From Aphrocallistes beatrix (Eukaryota; Porifera; Hexactinellida; Sceptrulophora; Aphrocallistidae), in contig OY725488.1 of the NCBI GenBank assembly GCA_963281255.1, forward strand, positions 5,987,524 to 6,051,523: a DNA stretch of 64,000 bases, given 5' to 3'. Below the pieces are notes generated by a model. That model was not told the DNA's origin. It saw nothing but the letters and a program-made list of their open reading frames with translations, and searched no databases. Every line of letters begins with the position of its first letter. Position 1 is the first letter of the stretch. Shown here piece by piece: positions 34,205 through 43,619 of this stretch. The position numbers and the translations under genes were made by a program.

Positions 34205-35910
34205 ATGGATTCAAAGCGCATTAGACGTTGTTGCCTCAATGATCCTGATGTCTTTTGCTATATTTGTGGTGAATATATGACAAAGGAACATCGTTTTAAT
34301 GTTATAGATGTCACCAAAAAAGCTTATCAGGCTTACTTTGGTATGAAGTTAGGCGATCAGGATAAGTCATGGAGCCCTCACAAAGTGTGCAAGTATTGCA
34401 CAGAAACCCTCCGCTTGTGGACACAAGGAAAAGCCAAATCCATGAAGTTTGGGATACCAATGGTTTGGCGAGAGCCCAAGAACCATCACGATGACTGTTA
34501 CTTCTGCATGGTTAACATGTCTGGATGGAACCGAATGAAAAAGAATTCGTGGCAATATCCTGACATAGATTCTGCAAGACGGCCAATTCCACACTGCAGC
34601 GAAATTCAGGTGCCTGTTTTTACATCTTTACCTGATCTAGTTCCTGATACTGCGATTACTCAGGCTATTGATGAATCGTCGGACAGCACTTACAGCAGCA
34701 ATAGCTGTATTGAGTCGTTACAGATAAGTAAAGCGGAGCCTTTCACACAGGGGCAGCTCAACGACTTAGTGAGAGACTTAGGCTTGTCAAAAGATGCTTC
34801 AGAGATCCTGGCTTCCCGTCTCAGTGAACACCATGTTCTCCACAGTGAAGCTATGATAACTTATTACCGACGCAGAGACGAAGAACTTATCCGCTATTTC
34901 AGTAAAGAAGGCGATTTCGTGTTTTGTAATAACATCCCAGGACTTCTCTCAGCGATGGGACTGTCCCAATACAATCCGAATGAGTGGCGTTTATTTATCG
35001 ACAGCTCTAAACGGAGTTTAAAGTGTGTGTTGCTGCATAATGGTAACAAGTTTGCCTGTGTTCCGATCGGCCATTCAGTAATCTTGAAAGAGCACTACGC
35101 AACTGTAAAGATGGTCCTACAAAAGCTGTGTTATGATGAACATAACTGGATCGCGTGTGTGGACTTGAAAATGGTCAACATTCTGTTAGGACAGCAAAGT
35201 GGTTACACTAAATACCCATGCTTTCTTTGTTTGTGGGACAGCAGAGCGGATGAGGTGCACTGGGAAAAGAAGAACTGGCCCGTTCGTCAAGAGCTCGCCG
35301 TGGGGGAAAAGAATATCGTTAACGAGCCACTAGTTAGCCGTGACCGTATCATCCTACCCCCACTACATATCAAGTTGGGACTGATGAAACAATTCGTAAA
35401 GGCATTGAACAAAGATGGTACCTGTTTCAGCTACCTCTGCTCAGTATATCCTGGTCTGAGTAGCGAAAAACTTAAGGCAGGAATTTTTGATGGGCCACAA
35501 ATCAGAAAACTGATAAAAGATGAAGATTTCGCTTCACACATGACTGGGGTAGAGGCTGCCGCGTGGTATTCCTTTGTCGATGTTGTAAAGGGATTTCTAG
35601 GCAACACCAAAGTAGCTAACTACCAGAATCTGGTCGAAGGCATGCTCAAAAACTTCCACAGTCTGTGAACCAGAATGAGCATAAAACTTCATTACTCTAT
35701 AGCCATTTAGAGAGATTCCCTGAAAATCTTGGTGATTTAAGCGAAGAACAGGGCGAGCGATTCCACCAAGACATCAGGACTATGGAGGAACGGTACCAAG
35801 GACGATGGGACGCTCACATGTTGTCAGATTACTGCTGGAGCCTTATGCGTGATTGCGCCCAGGAACCTCACAAGAGGAAATCGTATAAGAGAACGTTCGT
35901 TCATGATTGA
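34205..35910 (+). pseudogene. Multi-cysteine orphan protein of a lineage-expanded, transposon-like invertebrate family, frameshifted
   Basis: The frame runs 34205-35668, then continues at about 35665-35910 in another phase; the join around 35665-35700 needs at least two frame changes. The N-terminal about 100 residues carry paired Cys motifs (CYICGEYM, CKYCTE, CYFCMV) suggesting zinc binding. The middle has FTQGQLNDLVRDLGLSK and GLLSAMGLSQYNPNEWRLF. The later part has LLGQQSGYTKYPCFLCLWDS and an end block EEQGERFHQDI, then RYQGRWD. From memory, proteins of this layout occur in many near-identical copies in some arthropod and cnidarian genomes. They have no established function and behave like mobile-element products. 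An alternative is a live gene with an intron or sequencing error at the break. Confidence 0.65.
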
Positions 35911-36326
35911 TAAGTATTCAGATCATATTATATCTCAAATTATCTGCTTATTACGTACGTTCAATTCTAGTTATAAGGTAATACATACATACTATATACT
36001 ATCAGTGAACACGATTCACGGATACTAAAAAACACATAATTTTACAATATCACAAAAAGTAGAGCCAATTGACCAGAACTAGTGCCATTTTCGAACTCAG
36101 TGACCCCGATATACCCTAGAAATAGTCTCAACTTATCAGCCAAGAAAATGTTGTTGGCCAGTGTTATTGTTGCCTGATCAAAAAATCAAAAAAATACACG
36201 ACCTTGTATTAAGTAGGCCATGCTGTATTACAACCAACCCAGTGGCGTTCTGGGGATGATGCATCCCTCCACTGTACCTATGCGTATTTTTGTCTGCAAG
36301 TTGATGCTCTTGAATATTTATACGTA
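35911..36326. other. Intergenic stretch after the orphan gene
   Basis: No gene is recognised and no inverted counterpart to the sequence upstream of 34205 is seen, so element boundaries cannot be set. Confidence 0.4.
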
Positions 36327-37096
36327 CAGGGTGGCTTTTAAGTTCTTTCCCAAGCTTGATTAGGTATAAAATTTCTTATACTCAAACAATCTTAGTTATT
36401 ATGGTCTTTAGAGGTTGTAATTCAAATATTCTCAATGATTTTAAAAGATTTTTCGAGTCTAAGACCTAGAACTGTGTTTTGTATGGTGAGTTTTGTGGAG
36501 AAAATATGTGTCCTGGCGCGCAGCGAAATTCGAGAATTAGGGCCACTGCTTCTGTAAAAAATGTCTCTATAATCAATGTTCCATGACGATTTAGCACCAG
36601 ATACCTTTATTCACCATGGAAATATTTCACAAATCCATTGAATTCATTATCAGAAACGAGATAAAGTTATTATTTCACGTGTTCAAATTAGGTATATTTT
36701 GCAAAATCACCCAAAATGGCACTTTTTTCACATCACCAAAAATCTGATCCAAATGTTTCTCAATATATCCTGATATAAACATCCTATATTTCTACAAATT
36801 TAGAGTGTTCGAGGAAAATGTGAGAGCTAATTTGTCCTAGAATTTGAAGACTCTAGAATGATAATTTGAAAAGCAGTGGGCCCTGATTCTCGAATTTCTC
36901 TGCGCGCCAGGACACATATTTTCTCCACAAAACTCACCATACAAAACACAGTTCTAGGTCTTAGACTCGAAAAATCTTTTAAAATCATTGAGAATATTTG
37001 AATTACAATCTCTAAAGACCATAATAACTAAGATTGTTTGAGCATAACAAATTTTATACCTAATCAAGTTTGGGAAAGAACTTAAAAGCAACCCTG
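36327..37096. mobile_element. Fold-back MITE, longer copy of the 21874 element
   Basis: A 770-bp element with ends CAGGGTGGCTTTTAAGTTCT and the complement, flanked by TA. The arms match the copy in TTC8 intron 1. It differs by a roughly 185-bp central segment (36620-36805) absent from that copy. Confidence 0.75.
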
Positions 37097-37251
37097 TATA
37101 TATAAAGAGCAAAACGTTTCTAGATCATCTACTGCTACAATTCTATTAACCATGAACTATTACTCTACCACATTAGTTGTAGTATATCCCTGCTGTCCTT
37201 TATATATATCTCCTCAAGTTATATTCCTGGAGGCTAAACGAGTTGCTACTT

Positions 37252-37322
37252 CGCTTTTTAGTTTAATGGTCAAACATACAACTCCCGCTTGTAAATTCTA
37301 GGTTCGATCCCTGGAAGAGCAT
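37252..37322 (+). tRNA. tRNA-like sequence, anticodon CCC (Gly), probable pseudogene or SINE head
   Basis: Folds as a cloverleaf: acceptor CGCTTTT with AAGAGCA (C-A mismatch at the first pair, one G-T pair), D arm GTTT/AAAC, anticodon stem TACAA/TTGTA with loop CTCCCGC, and T arm CTAGG/CCTGG with loop TTCGATC. The B box GGTTCGATCC is nearly canonical. The end mismatch and a T discriminator argue against a working tRNA. Downstream AT-rich sequence ending near AATAAAGG (about 37438) could be a SINE body. Confidence 0.35.
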
Positions 37323-37843
37323 CAATTCAGCGATTCGTACAATCCTCCTTTTTAGTTTTTTTAGTTGGTTGTTATGCGCCATTCCAAAATTTGAATTAAT
37401 ATGTTCTCTGTTTTTGCATTGTATGTTATTTTAATAAAGGAGTTCAATTGATTATCACTGTTGCCATAATGATTAAAGCAGGGCGCATCAAAGGTTCTGC
37501 TACAATTTTGCTGATATACTTGCTTAAAAATATTAGGGATTATTTAATGATTTTGCGTTCCAGTAAGTAGTCTGTATTCCACAGTTTGAGAGGATCCTTT
37601 TATTTATGGTTCTCCGAGGACTGAAAAGAATTTCTCGATGCTAAACGACGATGTTCAAATGAATTTTTAATTTATAAGTATAATACGTATTAGTATTGTA
37701 TTATTCTTAAGTTATACTCAAATGTTACAGCCGCACAAGCCCTTGAGTGGTAGTATAAGTAACTAAATGAAATTTCAACAGAATATTAGGTTGACAAAAT
37801 ATTCGGTTAGATATCAGTACTCGATAACAACTATACAATGGCA

Positions 37844-38000
37844 ATTTAGATGCTACTTTAGATGTAGCAAAATTCTATTGCAAATATACGTGGTAAATGA
37901 CGAAAAAGCGAGGTTGACGAGTCATTTCAACCTCGCTTTTTCGTCATTTACCAGGTATATTTGCAATATAATTTTGCTACATCTAAAGTAGCATCTAAAT
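37844..38000. repeat. Near-perfect 157-bp palindrome at the RWDD3 start
   Basis: Arms of about 70 bases: the left begins ATTTAGATGCTACTTTAGAT and the right ends with its exact complement. They differ at only a few positions around a short centre near CGAGTCATT. The palindrome ends 17 bases before the ATG at 38018. A transcript through it would form a long hairpin. Confidence 0.85.
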
Positions 38001-38017
38001 TTTCTCGTTATATCAAT

Positions 38018-38920
38018 ATGGACATACTACATAATATAATTATGTTTGACAATATGACTGAATTTACCCTACATGTAGATATGGCAAAATATGTTGAAGG
38101 ATTTTGTGGATGGGATATGTTGTTGTTATTGGAAGATTTACAAATTGTTCTGTCGACTTTTGAGTCTCCTAACACCAAGATAACATCCCCTACTTTTCTT
38201 TCACAATGTACCACTTCTCAATTAACAGCTGTAGATCTCTCTCTGATTGAGTTTGGCACTGAATCAATTCAAATTTCTATATCTCACCCCACATACACAG
38301 ATATCATGCTGAATGCTACCCTTTCTAAACCTTCGCGTAAACCTGCATTAGTTATTATTTCTTCTAATGCGAGTTACACTTCTCAAATTACCGAATTAAA
38401 CCATCTTTTACCAAATTTCCAATTTTCATCCCTCATGGAAGCATGTATGCAAACTTTTCAATTGTTGGACGAGTCCATTCATTCTATTATAGAGCACGTT
38501 GTTAGTACTCCACAAGAAAATATTAATAAGAACTGCCACATCACAGTGTTAAGCATAGATCATATGAATGACGAAAAGCGCTATCTTGGAAATGTAAAAG
38601 ATTTTTGCAAACAATCGGGCGTCCACATCCTCGTGTTCATTCTAGGTAGAATAACATTTGTCGTACTTGGAAACGAGAAGAGAGATTCGGAATGTTTCAT
38701 ACAATTGCTGCGCACAGTTAATGTCGATGTTAATAAGAGACGTAAACCCTGTAAAGAGAGGATGATGAAGATATTGGAGCAGTACGAAACAAGCGAGGTT
38801 GGAATACCTGATACTTTGATTGGAGAAACTTCCATTCACAGAAATATCAGTCAAGAACAAGTTTCAACTATACTATCAGATTTCAGAATACCTCATAAGA
38901 TTAATAGTCTTGTGTCTTGA
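38018..38920 (+). CDS. RWDD3: RWD domain protein, RWDD3 (RSUME)-like
   Basis: A single exon of 300 residues from the ATG at 38018. RWDD3 is an RWD-domain protein reported to promote SUMO conjugation through UBC9 and to stabilise targets such as HIF-1alpha and IkB. The N-terminal half has RWD-like strands, and the usual Pro motif is degenerate. The stronger match is the C-terminal half: HITVLSIDHMNDEKRYLGNV, then VHILVFILGRITFVVLGN and VNVDVNKRRKPCKERMMKIL, which align in order with the human protein (LDHM, GKIILILL, VDVDSSGKKCKEKM). It is longer than the human protein (267). The open frame continues upstream into the palindrome at 37844-38000, but the ATG at 38018 is preferred because upstream in-frame sequence belongs to that repeat. 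Confidence 0.72.
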   Translation: MDILHNIIMFDNMTEFTLHVDMAKYVEGFCGWDMLLLLEDLQIVLSTFESPNTKITSPTFLSQCTTSQLTAVDLSLIEFGTESIQISISHPTYTDIMLNATLSKPSRKPALVIISSNASYTSQITELNHLLPNFQFSSLMEACMQTFQLLDESIHSIIEHVVSTPQENINKNCHITVLSIDHMNDEKRYLGNVKDFCKQSGVHILVFILGRITFVVLGNEKRDSECFIQLLRTVNVDVNKRRKPCKERMMKILEQYETSEVGIPDTLIGETSIHRNISQEQVSTILSDFRIPHKINSLVS

Positions 38921-39023
38921 TAACTAGATATTTTGTTCTCTACTTTTATTCGTATTTCATATTATAGTCTTACTAGGAATTTTAAATTTATTGAGTGACA
39001 TTCATTTGTCTGAAAACATTAGT

Positions 39024-39926
39024 ATGGCTAGCAAACAAACCCAACAGGAATTCGAAAAGTTTGTTAATTTCAGGTGCATTGAAGGACTTCAGTGTTCAGA
39101 TGGATCCAAGATAAAACCGGGTATGATATATCGGTCTGCTCGTCCAGACAATATGACTGCAAAAGATTGTAAAAAGTTTGGAAAATTGGGCATTCGTACT
39201 CTCTTGAATATGAGACGGTTGTCCGAATTTAAGAAAGCAAAAGGAGATAAATCCCTTATGAATCAATATCAGAGTTTTTACTGGAAAAATGGAGAATATA
39301 AACATTTTAAGACTAAAAGTAAGGTAAGCGATTTTCCCGAAAAAAAGCACTTGCTCATCTCCGTGTTCTCCTTGTCTCTCATTTGGGAAGTGATGTGCAA
39401 AGTTAACTTTTTGATCAGATTTCCCTCTTTACTGCTGGCATTGATAGATAAGATCTTTGGAACATACTTTTTTGTCGTTTTTTACGCAAAGTTAGTTGTC
39501 AATAAAGCCAACTTGGCTAGTCAGTACTTCCGTATGATGGAGCACACTAAACCGGCCATATTTGCTGCATTAAAAGTTTTTTGCGATGAAAGCAACCTTC
39601 CAGTGCTCATACACTGTTCCCAAGGCAAAGATAGGACGGGCGTAATCACGATGCTGGTGCTCTCCAGTCTCGGCGTGGAAGAGAGTGAGATCATTTGGGA
39701 TTATGCCAAGTCTGAGCAAGGCCTGCTGCGAGTGAGGGAACACACGGTGAGAGAGGTGGTTGGGAAGTACGGGTTCTCCGAGGATTTCACTCATGCATAT
39801 CCTGATACCATGATTGAACTGTTCCAAAAGGTTAAGAAGATATATGGAAGCGTTTTCAATTATCTTGATAATATAGGGTTCGATCAGTCGTATAGAAACA
39901 AGCTAAAGCAGGTGCTGACAGAATAG
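39024..39926 (+). CDS. Tyrosine/dual-specificity phosphatase of the LipA/MptpB type
   Basis: A single exon of 300 residues from the ATG at 39024. The P-loop signature CX5R appears as VLIHCSQGKDRTG (Cys nucleophile, Arg and Thr), the HCxxGKDRTG form typical of the Y_phosphatase3 family known from bacteria (LipA, Mycobacterium MptpB), fungi and some animals. The N-terminal FRCIEGLQC, then GMIYRSARPDNM and GIRTLLNMRRLSE, is the usual start of the fold (IYRS motif). A hydrophobic insert of about 50 residues (LLISVFSLSLIWEV to YFFVVFYAKLVV) sits between the fold halves and may form a lid or membrane contact. A start codon upstream of 39024 is not present in frame. Substrate is unknown. Confidence 0.75.
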   Translation: MASKQTQQEFEKFVNFRCIEGLQCSDGSKIKPGMIYRSARPDNMTAKDCKKFGKLGIRTLLNMRRLSEFKKAKGDKSLMNQYQSFYWKNGEYKHFKTKSKVSDFPEKKHLLISVFSLSLIWEVMCKVNFLIRFPSLLLALIDKIFGTYFFVVFYAKLVVNKANLASQYFRMMEHTKPAIFAALKVFCDESNLPVLIHCSQGKDRTGVITMLVLSSLGVEESEIIWDYAKSEQGLLRVREHTVREVVGKYGFSEDFTHAYPDTMIELFQKVKKIYGSVFNYLDNIGFDQSYRNKLKQVLTE

Positions 39927-40428
39927 ATATGTAGTTATTATCTAGCTACGAATTTAGAATTTTATGCGTTGAGTGGTACAGTATTGTACAAGATTAATCT
40001 AAATGCTACATATATTATTTTCTCAAATATTCCAAATGCGTAAATGCCTTTTAAATTAATAATTATATATTATTTTTAAATAAATTAGTATTATACAAGC
40101 TCGCCTGGTTTGGCGTAACTCTTGGCTATTTTGAATCAAAAACCGTAAACTGGGGCGTAAGTTTGAGTATATTTTATTAAAATTGCTATTGTGGGACAAA
40201 GTCACCTCTTAGGGCCAAAGTTGCCCCAGTTTACGGAATATGAATATGAATTGCGTCCTTGTTATGATTAAGCGTATTCGTCCATATTAAAAAGGAACAA
40301 GCCCGAATAATATACGTACGGTACGTACATGATTTTAACATTTCGACCTTGTTTCGAGCATACAAGTATCATTGTAGCTAATATTCAATTTAAAATACGT
40401 GTTTCAACTTCAATCGTTGAGATAAGAA
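39927..40428. other. Intergenic stretch with short inverted repeat
   Basis: AT-rich, with no gene. Positions 40143-40236 are an inverted-repeat element (CCGTAAACTGGGGC ends). Confidence 0.45.
40143..40236. repeat. Short inverted-repeat element, CCGTAAACTGGGGC ends
   Basis: A 94-bp segment with 14-bp perfect inverted ends around an AT-rich centre. It looks like a small MITE, but no target duplication is evident. Confidence 0.65.
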
Positions 40429-41151
40429 ATGGCGAGTATAGAACAGGAAGTTCAATCTGAGGTTGCATCCACTGCTGACACTCTCGGTGTTGATTTCTAC
40501 GACAAAGCCAACACCTATTGGTCTGGGGTCCCAGCCACTGTAGATGGGATGCTAGGCGGTTTTTCACACCTGTCTGACACAGACGTATCAGAGTCCAGGG
40601 AGATCTTACGAGAGTTCTTTGAGGGTCCTAACGCACGAACCCCTCCAGAGATAGCCCTGGACTGCGGCTCTGGGATAGGACGGGTCTCTAAGCGCTTACT
40701 GCTGCAAGTGTTCAAGTATGTCGAGTTAGTGGAACAGAATCCGGTCTTCTTGAAGAAATCCAAGTCCTATCTCAAGCCTTATAAGGAGCGGGTGCTGGAT
40801 TACCACGCTGTGGGACTGCAGGACTTCCACCCGCAAGGAGATAGGTACTCGCTGATATGGTGCCAGTGGGTGTTGTCACACCTCAATGACAAGGACCTCG
40901 TCGAGTTCCTGATCAGGTGTAAGCCCGCCCTCAAGCAGGGGGGCCTGATCATGGCGAAGGAGAACGTCGCCAAAGATCAACAGGAAAGGATTTTCCACGC
41001 GGATGACAGTAGTGAGACTCGCTCCTGCAAGATATTCAAGGAGCTATTCCAGAAAGCGGAATTTGTATTGGTGAAGGAAGATAAACAAAATAACTTTCCA
41101 GCTGGAATGCTTGAAGTGAGAACATTCGTACTGGGTCTAAATAGTTCTTGA
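40429..41151 (+). CDS. NTMT1: N-terminal Xaa-Pro-Lys N-methyltransferase 1
   Basis: A single exon of 240 residues (human 223). The enzyme uses S-adenosylmethionine to methylate the alpha-amino group of proteins that begin X-Pro-Lys after Met removal, such as RCC1, in the nucleus. Visible motifs: FYDKANTYWSGVPATVDGML near the start, the SAM-binding ALDCGSGIGRVSKRLL, VELVEQNPVFL, the IWCQWVLSHLND core and GGLIMAKENVA. The C-terminus LEVRTFVLG is the family's final strand. Start and end agree with family limits. An extra N-terminal stretch of about 20 residues explains the length. Close spacing to HMCES (347 bases) leaves room for only one MITE. Confidence 0.94.
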   Translation: MASIEQEVQSEVASTADTLGVDFYDKANTYWSGVPATVDGMLGGFSHLSDTDVSESREILREFFEGPNARTPPEIALDCGSGIGRVSKRLLLQVFKYVELVEQNPVFLKKSKSYLKPYKERVLDYHAVGLQDFHPQGDRYSLIWCQWVLSHLNDKDLVEFLIRCKPALKQGGLIMAKENVAKDQQERIFHADDSSETRSCKIFKELFQKAEFVLVKEDKQNNFPAGMLEVRTFVLGLNSS

Positions 41152-41241
41152 TTTTCATTCTGCAGTGTACACATTCTAGTCTATTCTGTCAGATTTTATG
41201 CAATTCTCCGAATTAAACTTATCTAAACTAATACGTACTTA

Positions 41242-41416
41242 CAGGGGCGGCCACAGGAATTTTTTAAGCCCGGGGTAAGGCGGGGCCAGAGAAAAAAAAA
41301 TCCGGGGGCCTTACTCTGATTTGGCTTAGGTGGTCCAATGAAATCCGGGGCCGCAGAATCAAACTCGGGGTAAATGCCCCGGATGCCCCCCCCCCCCCCG
41401 CCTGGGACCGCCCCTG
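41242..41416. mobile_element. hAT-type MITE between NTMT1 and HMCES
   Basis: A 175-bp element with ends CAGGGGCGGCC and the complement (CAGGGGCGGTC). It is flanked by diverged 8-bp repeats CGTACTTA and CGTGCATG (6 of 8 shared). The interior is GC-rich with a poly-C run. Minus-strand frames here are not genes. Confidence 0.7.
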
Positions 41417-41498
41417 CGTGCATGCGATGCTACCACTTCGCTGCGAGATTAGCATTTATTAAAACTACTAATGTGCACCTCCAGAGTTAAGCAATACA

Positions 41499-42446
41499 AT
41501 GTGCGGGAGGTGTGTCATCGCCAGGGACCCCACTTCTCTACGGCGCTGCTGTGCCGGCGTGTCCTACCCCTACAAGGGTGCCGCTCCCCCTCAGGCAGAG
41601 GCAGCGTGTAAGGATGCATCACCCTCAGACCCCTCATGCGACCTTCCCGCCTGGTACCAAGGGTGCGAGTCTAGGTATCGACCCTCTTACAATGTCTGCC
41701 CCAAGGACAGCCTCCCTGTGCTGCTCTCCTCGGACCAACCGCACATCTGCGAGGGAGAGAGCACAGCTCCAGGGGGGAGGGTACTCCAGATGATGCAGTG
41801 GGGACTGATCCCCTCATGGCATAAGGGCCCGGCCGCCCAGTTCTCCTACCTCCTCAACAACTGCAGGAGTGAGAGTCTGCTGGATAAAGCGAGTTTCAGG
41901 AACGCGTACACCCGCGACTACCGCTGCGTTATCCCTTTAGACGGCTTCTATGAGTGGAAGACCATGGACAAGAAGAAGTACCCGCACTACGTCCACTCCG
42001 AGGAGAAGGACCGCTTGCTGATGGTAGCAGGGATATTCGACGTGCACAGAGAGTCAGATACTCCGCCCCTCTACACCGTCACCCTCATCACTACCAACAC
42101 AGTCCCTCGCTTCTCAGAGATTCACTCCCGCATGCCCGCACTTCTGGAAGGGGAGCAGCAGGTGTCGGACTGGTTGGACTTCAAGAGGGTGTCGGGACAG
42201 GAGGCATACCCCATGATAATGCCGACCACCCGGCTAGTCTGGTACCCGGTGGGGCCAAGTGTGAATAATGTGTATTATAAAGGAGAAGAGTGCATGAAGG
42301 GAACCACAACGAGTGAAAGCCCTCGGAAAGAGAAACCAAAAGGATTAACTCTTGATAATTTCTTCAAGAGAACTCCAGTTAAACGGAAGTCTGAAGAATC
42401 GCGCGATTTAAAGAGAATCAAGAGTGGAGATGAAAAGGAGACTTAA
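41499..42446 (+). CDS. HMCES: Abasic site processing protein HMCES (SRAP domain)
   Basis: A single exon of 315 residues (human 354). HMCES forms a stable thiazolidine crosslink between its Cys2 and abasic sites in single-stranded DNA at replication forks, shielding them from cleavage. The essential start MCGRCV is present with Cys2 directly after Met, so the start is certain. Further SRAP hallmarks: RYRPSYNVCP, MQWGLIPSW, the LLNNCRSE motif (usually NARSE), CVIPLDGFYEWK with the catalytic Glu, and the active-site His in IHSRMPALL. A C-terminal GLTLDNFFKRTP looks like a PCNA-interacting (PIP) motif. The extra Cys-rich loop CAGVSYPYKGAAPPQAEAAC is longer than usual. All catalytic residues are retained. 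Confidence 0.96.
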   Translation: MCGRCVIARDPTSLRRCCAGVSYPYKGAAPPQAEAACKDASPSDPSCDLPAWYQGCESRYRPSYNVCPKDSLPVLLSSDQPHICEGESTAPGGRVLQMMQWGLIPSWHKGPAAQFSYLLNNCRSESLLDKASFRNAYTRDYRCVIPLDGFYEWKTMDKKKYPHYVHSEEKDRLLMVAGIFDVHRESDTPPLYTVTLITTNTVPRFSEIHSRMPALLEGEQQVSDWLDFKRVSGQEAYPMIMPTTRLVWYPVGPSVNNVYYKGEECMKGTTTSESPRKEKPKGLTLDNFFKRTPVKRKSEESRDLKRIKSGDEKET

Positions 42447-43397
42447 GTTATTTAGTTTTGTTCCTAATTCAGATCGAAATCTCGACATTGCAACCCGATT
42501 CAATTAAAAATGCACTTGAATTTCTCTCTCATTTGTATCGTTTAAACCATTAATTTATTTATTATCTGAAAGAAAATGTTATTCAAATGAAAGATTCGTC
42601 ATTTCAATGTATTACAGTTCCGACAAGAGATATCGCATGGACAGTGTGATACGTCTATCCTTATAATTAATTAATTAAGCAGCATTGCAAACCTAACTGT
42701 TCGATTGGTACATATTTGGTATGTAGAATCCCTTTATAATGTAGACAAACGCGCTTCTCGCACTTGGGTGGCGCAGCTAGCAAACACTTTGTGTCCGCAG
42801 AGTCGCCCTGCCGCCCTATGGGCGCTTAATAATATTTATCACTTTAACAAATCCATGGATGGTTATATTCAAAATAAGAAAGGTGTCAATGACGTAGTCA
42901 CCGATGACGCATAGGCATTTTCGAAATGAAATAATAATATAGAGATTAGAGAATGTTATTGTGCAGTATGTGTGTCTCCATTTTAGTGGTTGTAGCAATA
43001 CATTTATATATCTCGAGCTGTAAGTATATTAGTCAATTAATTCTGACTGGAGTGTCTTCCTTTTATACTCTGTAGGAATACATTGTATTCTATGCAGGTA
43101 TGCTGAAAATACTCGACGCTGTCAAATTTTAAAATATTAAAGTGGCATTTTATAGATGAAAATGTTGTAAAATAGCTTCGAAACCTAAAAATTATCACTC
43201 AGCGCATAAAAATACGCCCTGAAACTCTCAGACGTCAGACAAACAAACACACATTCAACAATTGAGTTTAAATTGATTGTTGGTTCTGAAACATTGAATG
43301 TCCGTCCTGCTCTACTACTTACTACTACTCTAGATATTTTCCTCAAACTGAAGTCGCCTCGAATTAGTTCGATCGTACCTTGGTATTTAATATAGAA
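42447..43397. other. Intergenic stretch between HMCES and NFRKB
   Basis: Positions 42749-42830 are a degenerate GC-head fragment (ACGCGCTTCTCGCACTTGGG and CGCAGAGTCGCCCTGC). No gene or other repeat is recognised in the remaining 0.85 kb. Confidence 0.45.
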
Positions 43398-43551
43398 CAG
43401 GCGTGTCAAACTGGTGGCCCGCCAGCCAGTTGCGAAAAAATATTATAATTGAATGAATCAGTAGTTAAAATTTATTCGTTTCTATCATGGCCCGGGGAAG
43501 AGCTGGGGTTATGAAATTGGCCCACTATCCGATTCGAGTTTGACACACCTG
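43398..43551. mobile_element. hAT-type MITE with perfect 8-bp target duplication
   Basis: A 154-bp element with inverted CAGGCGTGTCAAACT and CAGGTGTGTCAAACT ends, flanked by ATATAGAA on both sides (43390-43397 and 43552-43559). It lies 68 bases before the NFRKB start, so it may affect the 5' region of that gene. Confidence 0.88.
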
Positions 43552-43619
43552 ATATAGAACATTCTCGTTGATTATCTGTAATTCTGTATAGATAGTCCCT
43601 ACACGTACACCTCGTGTGT

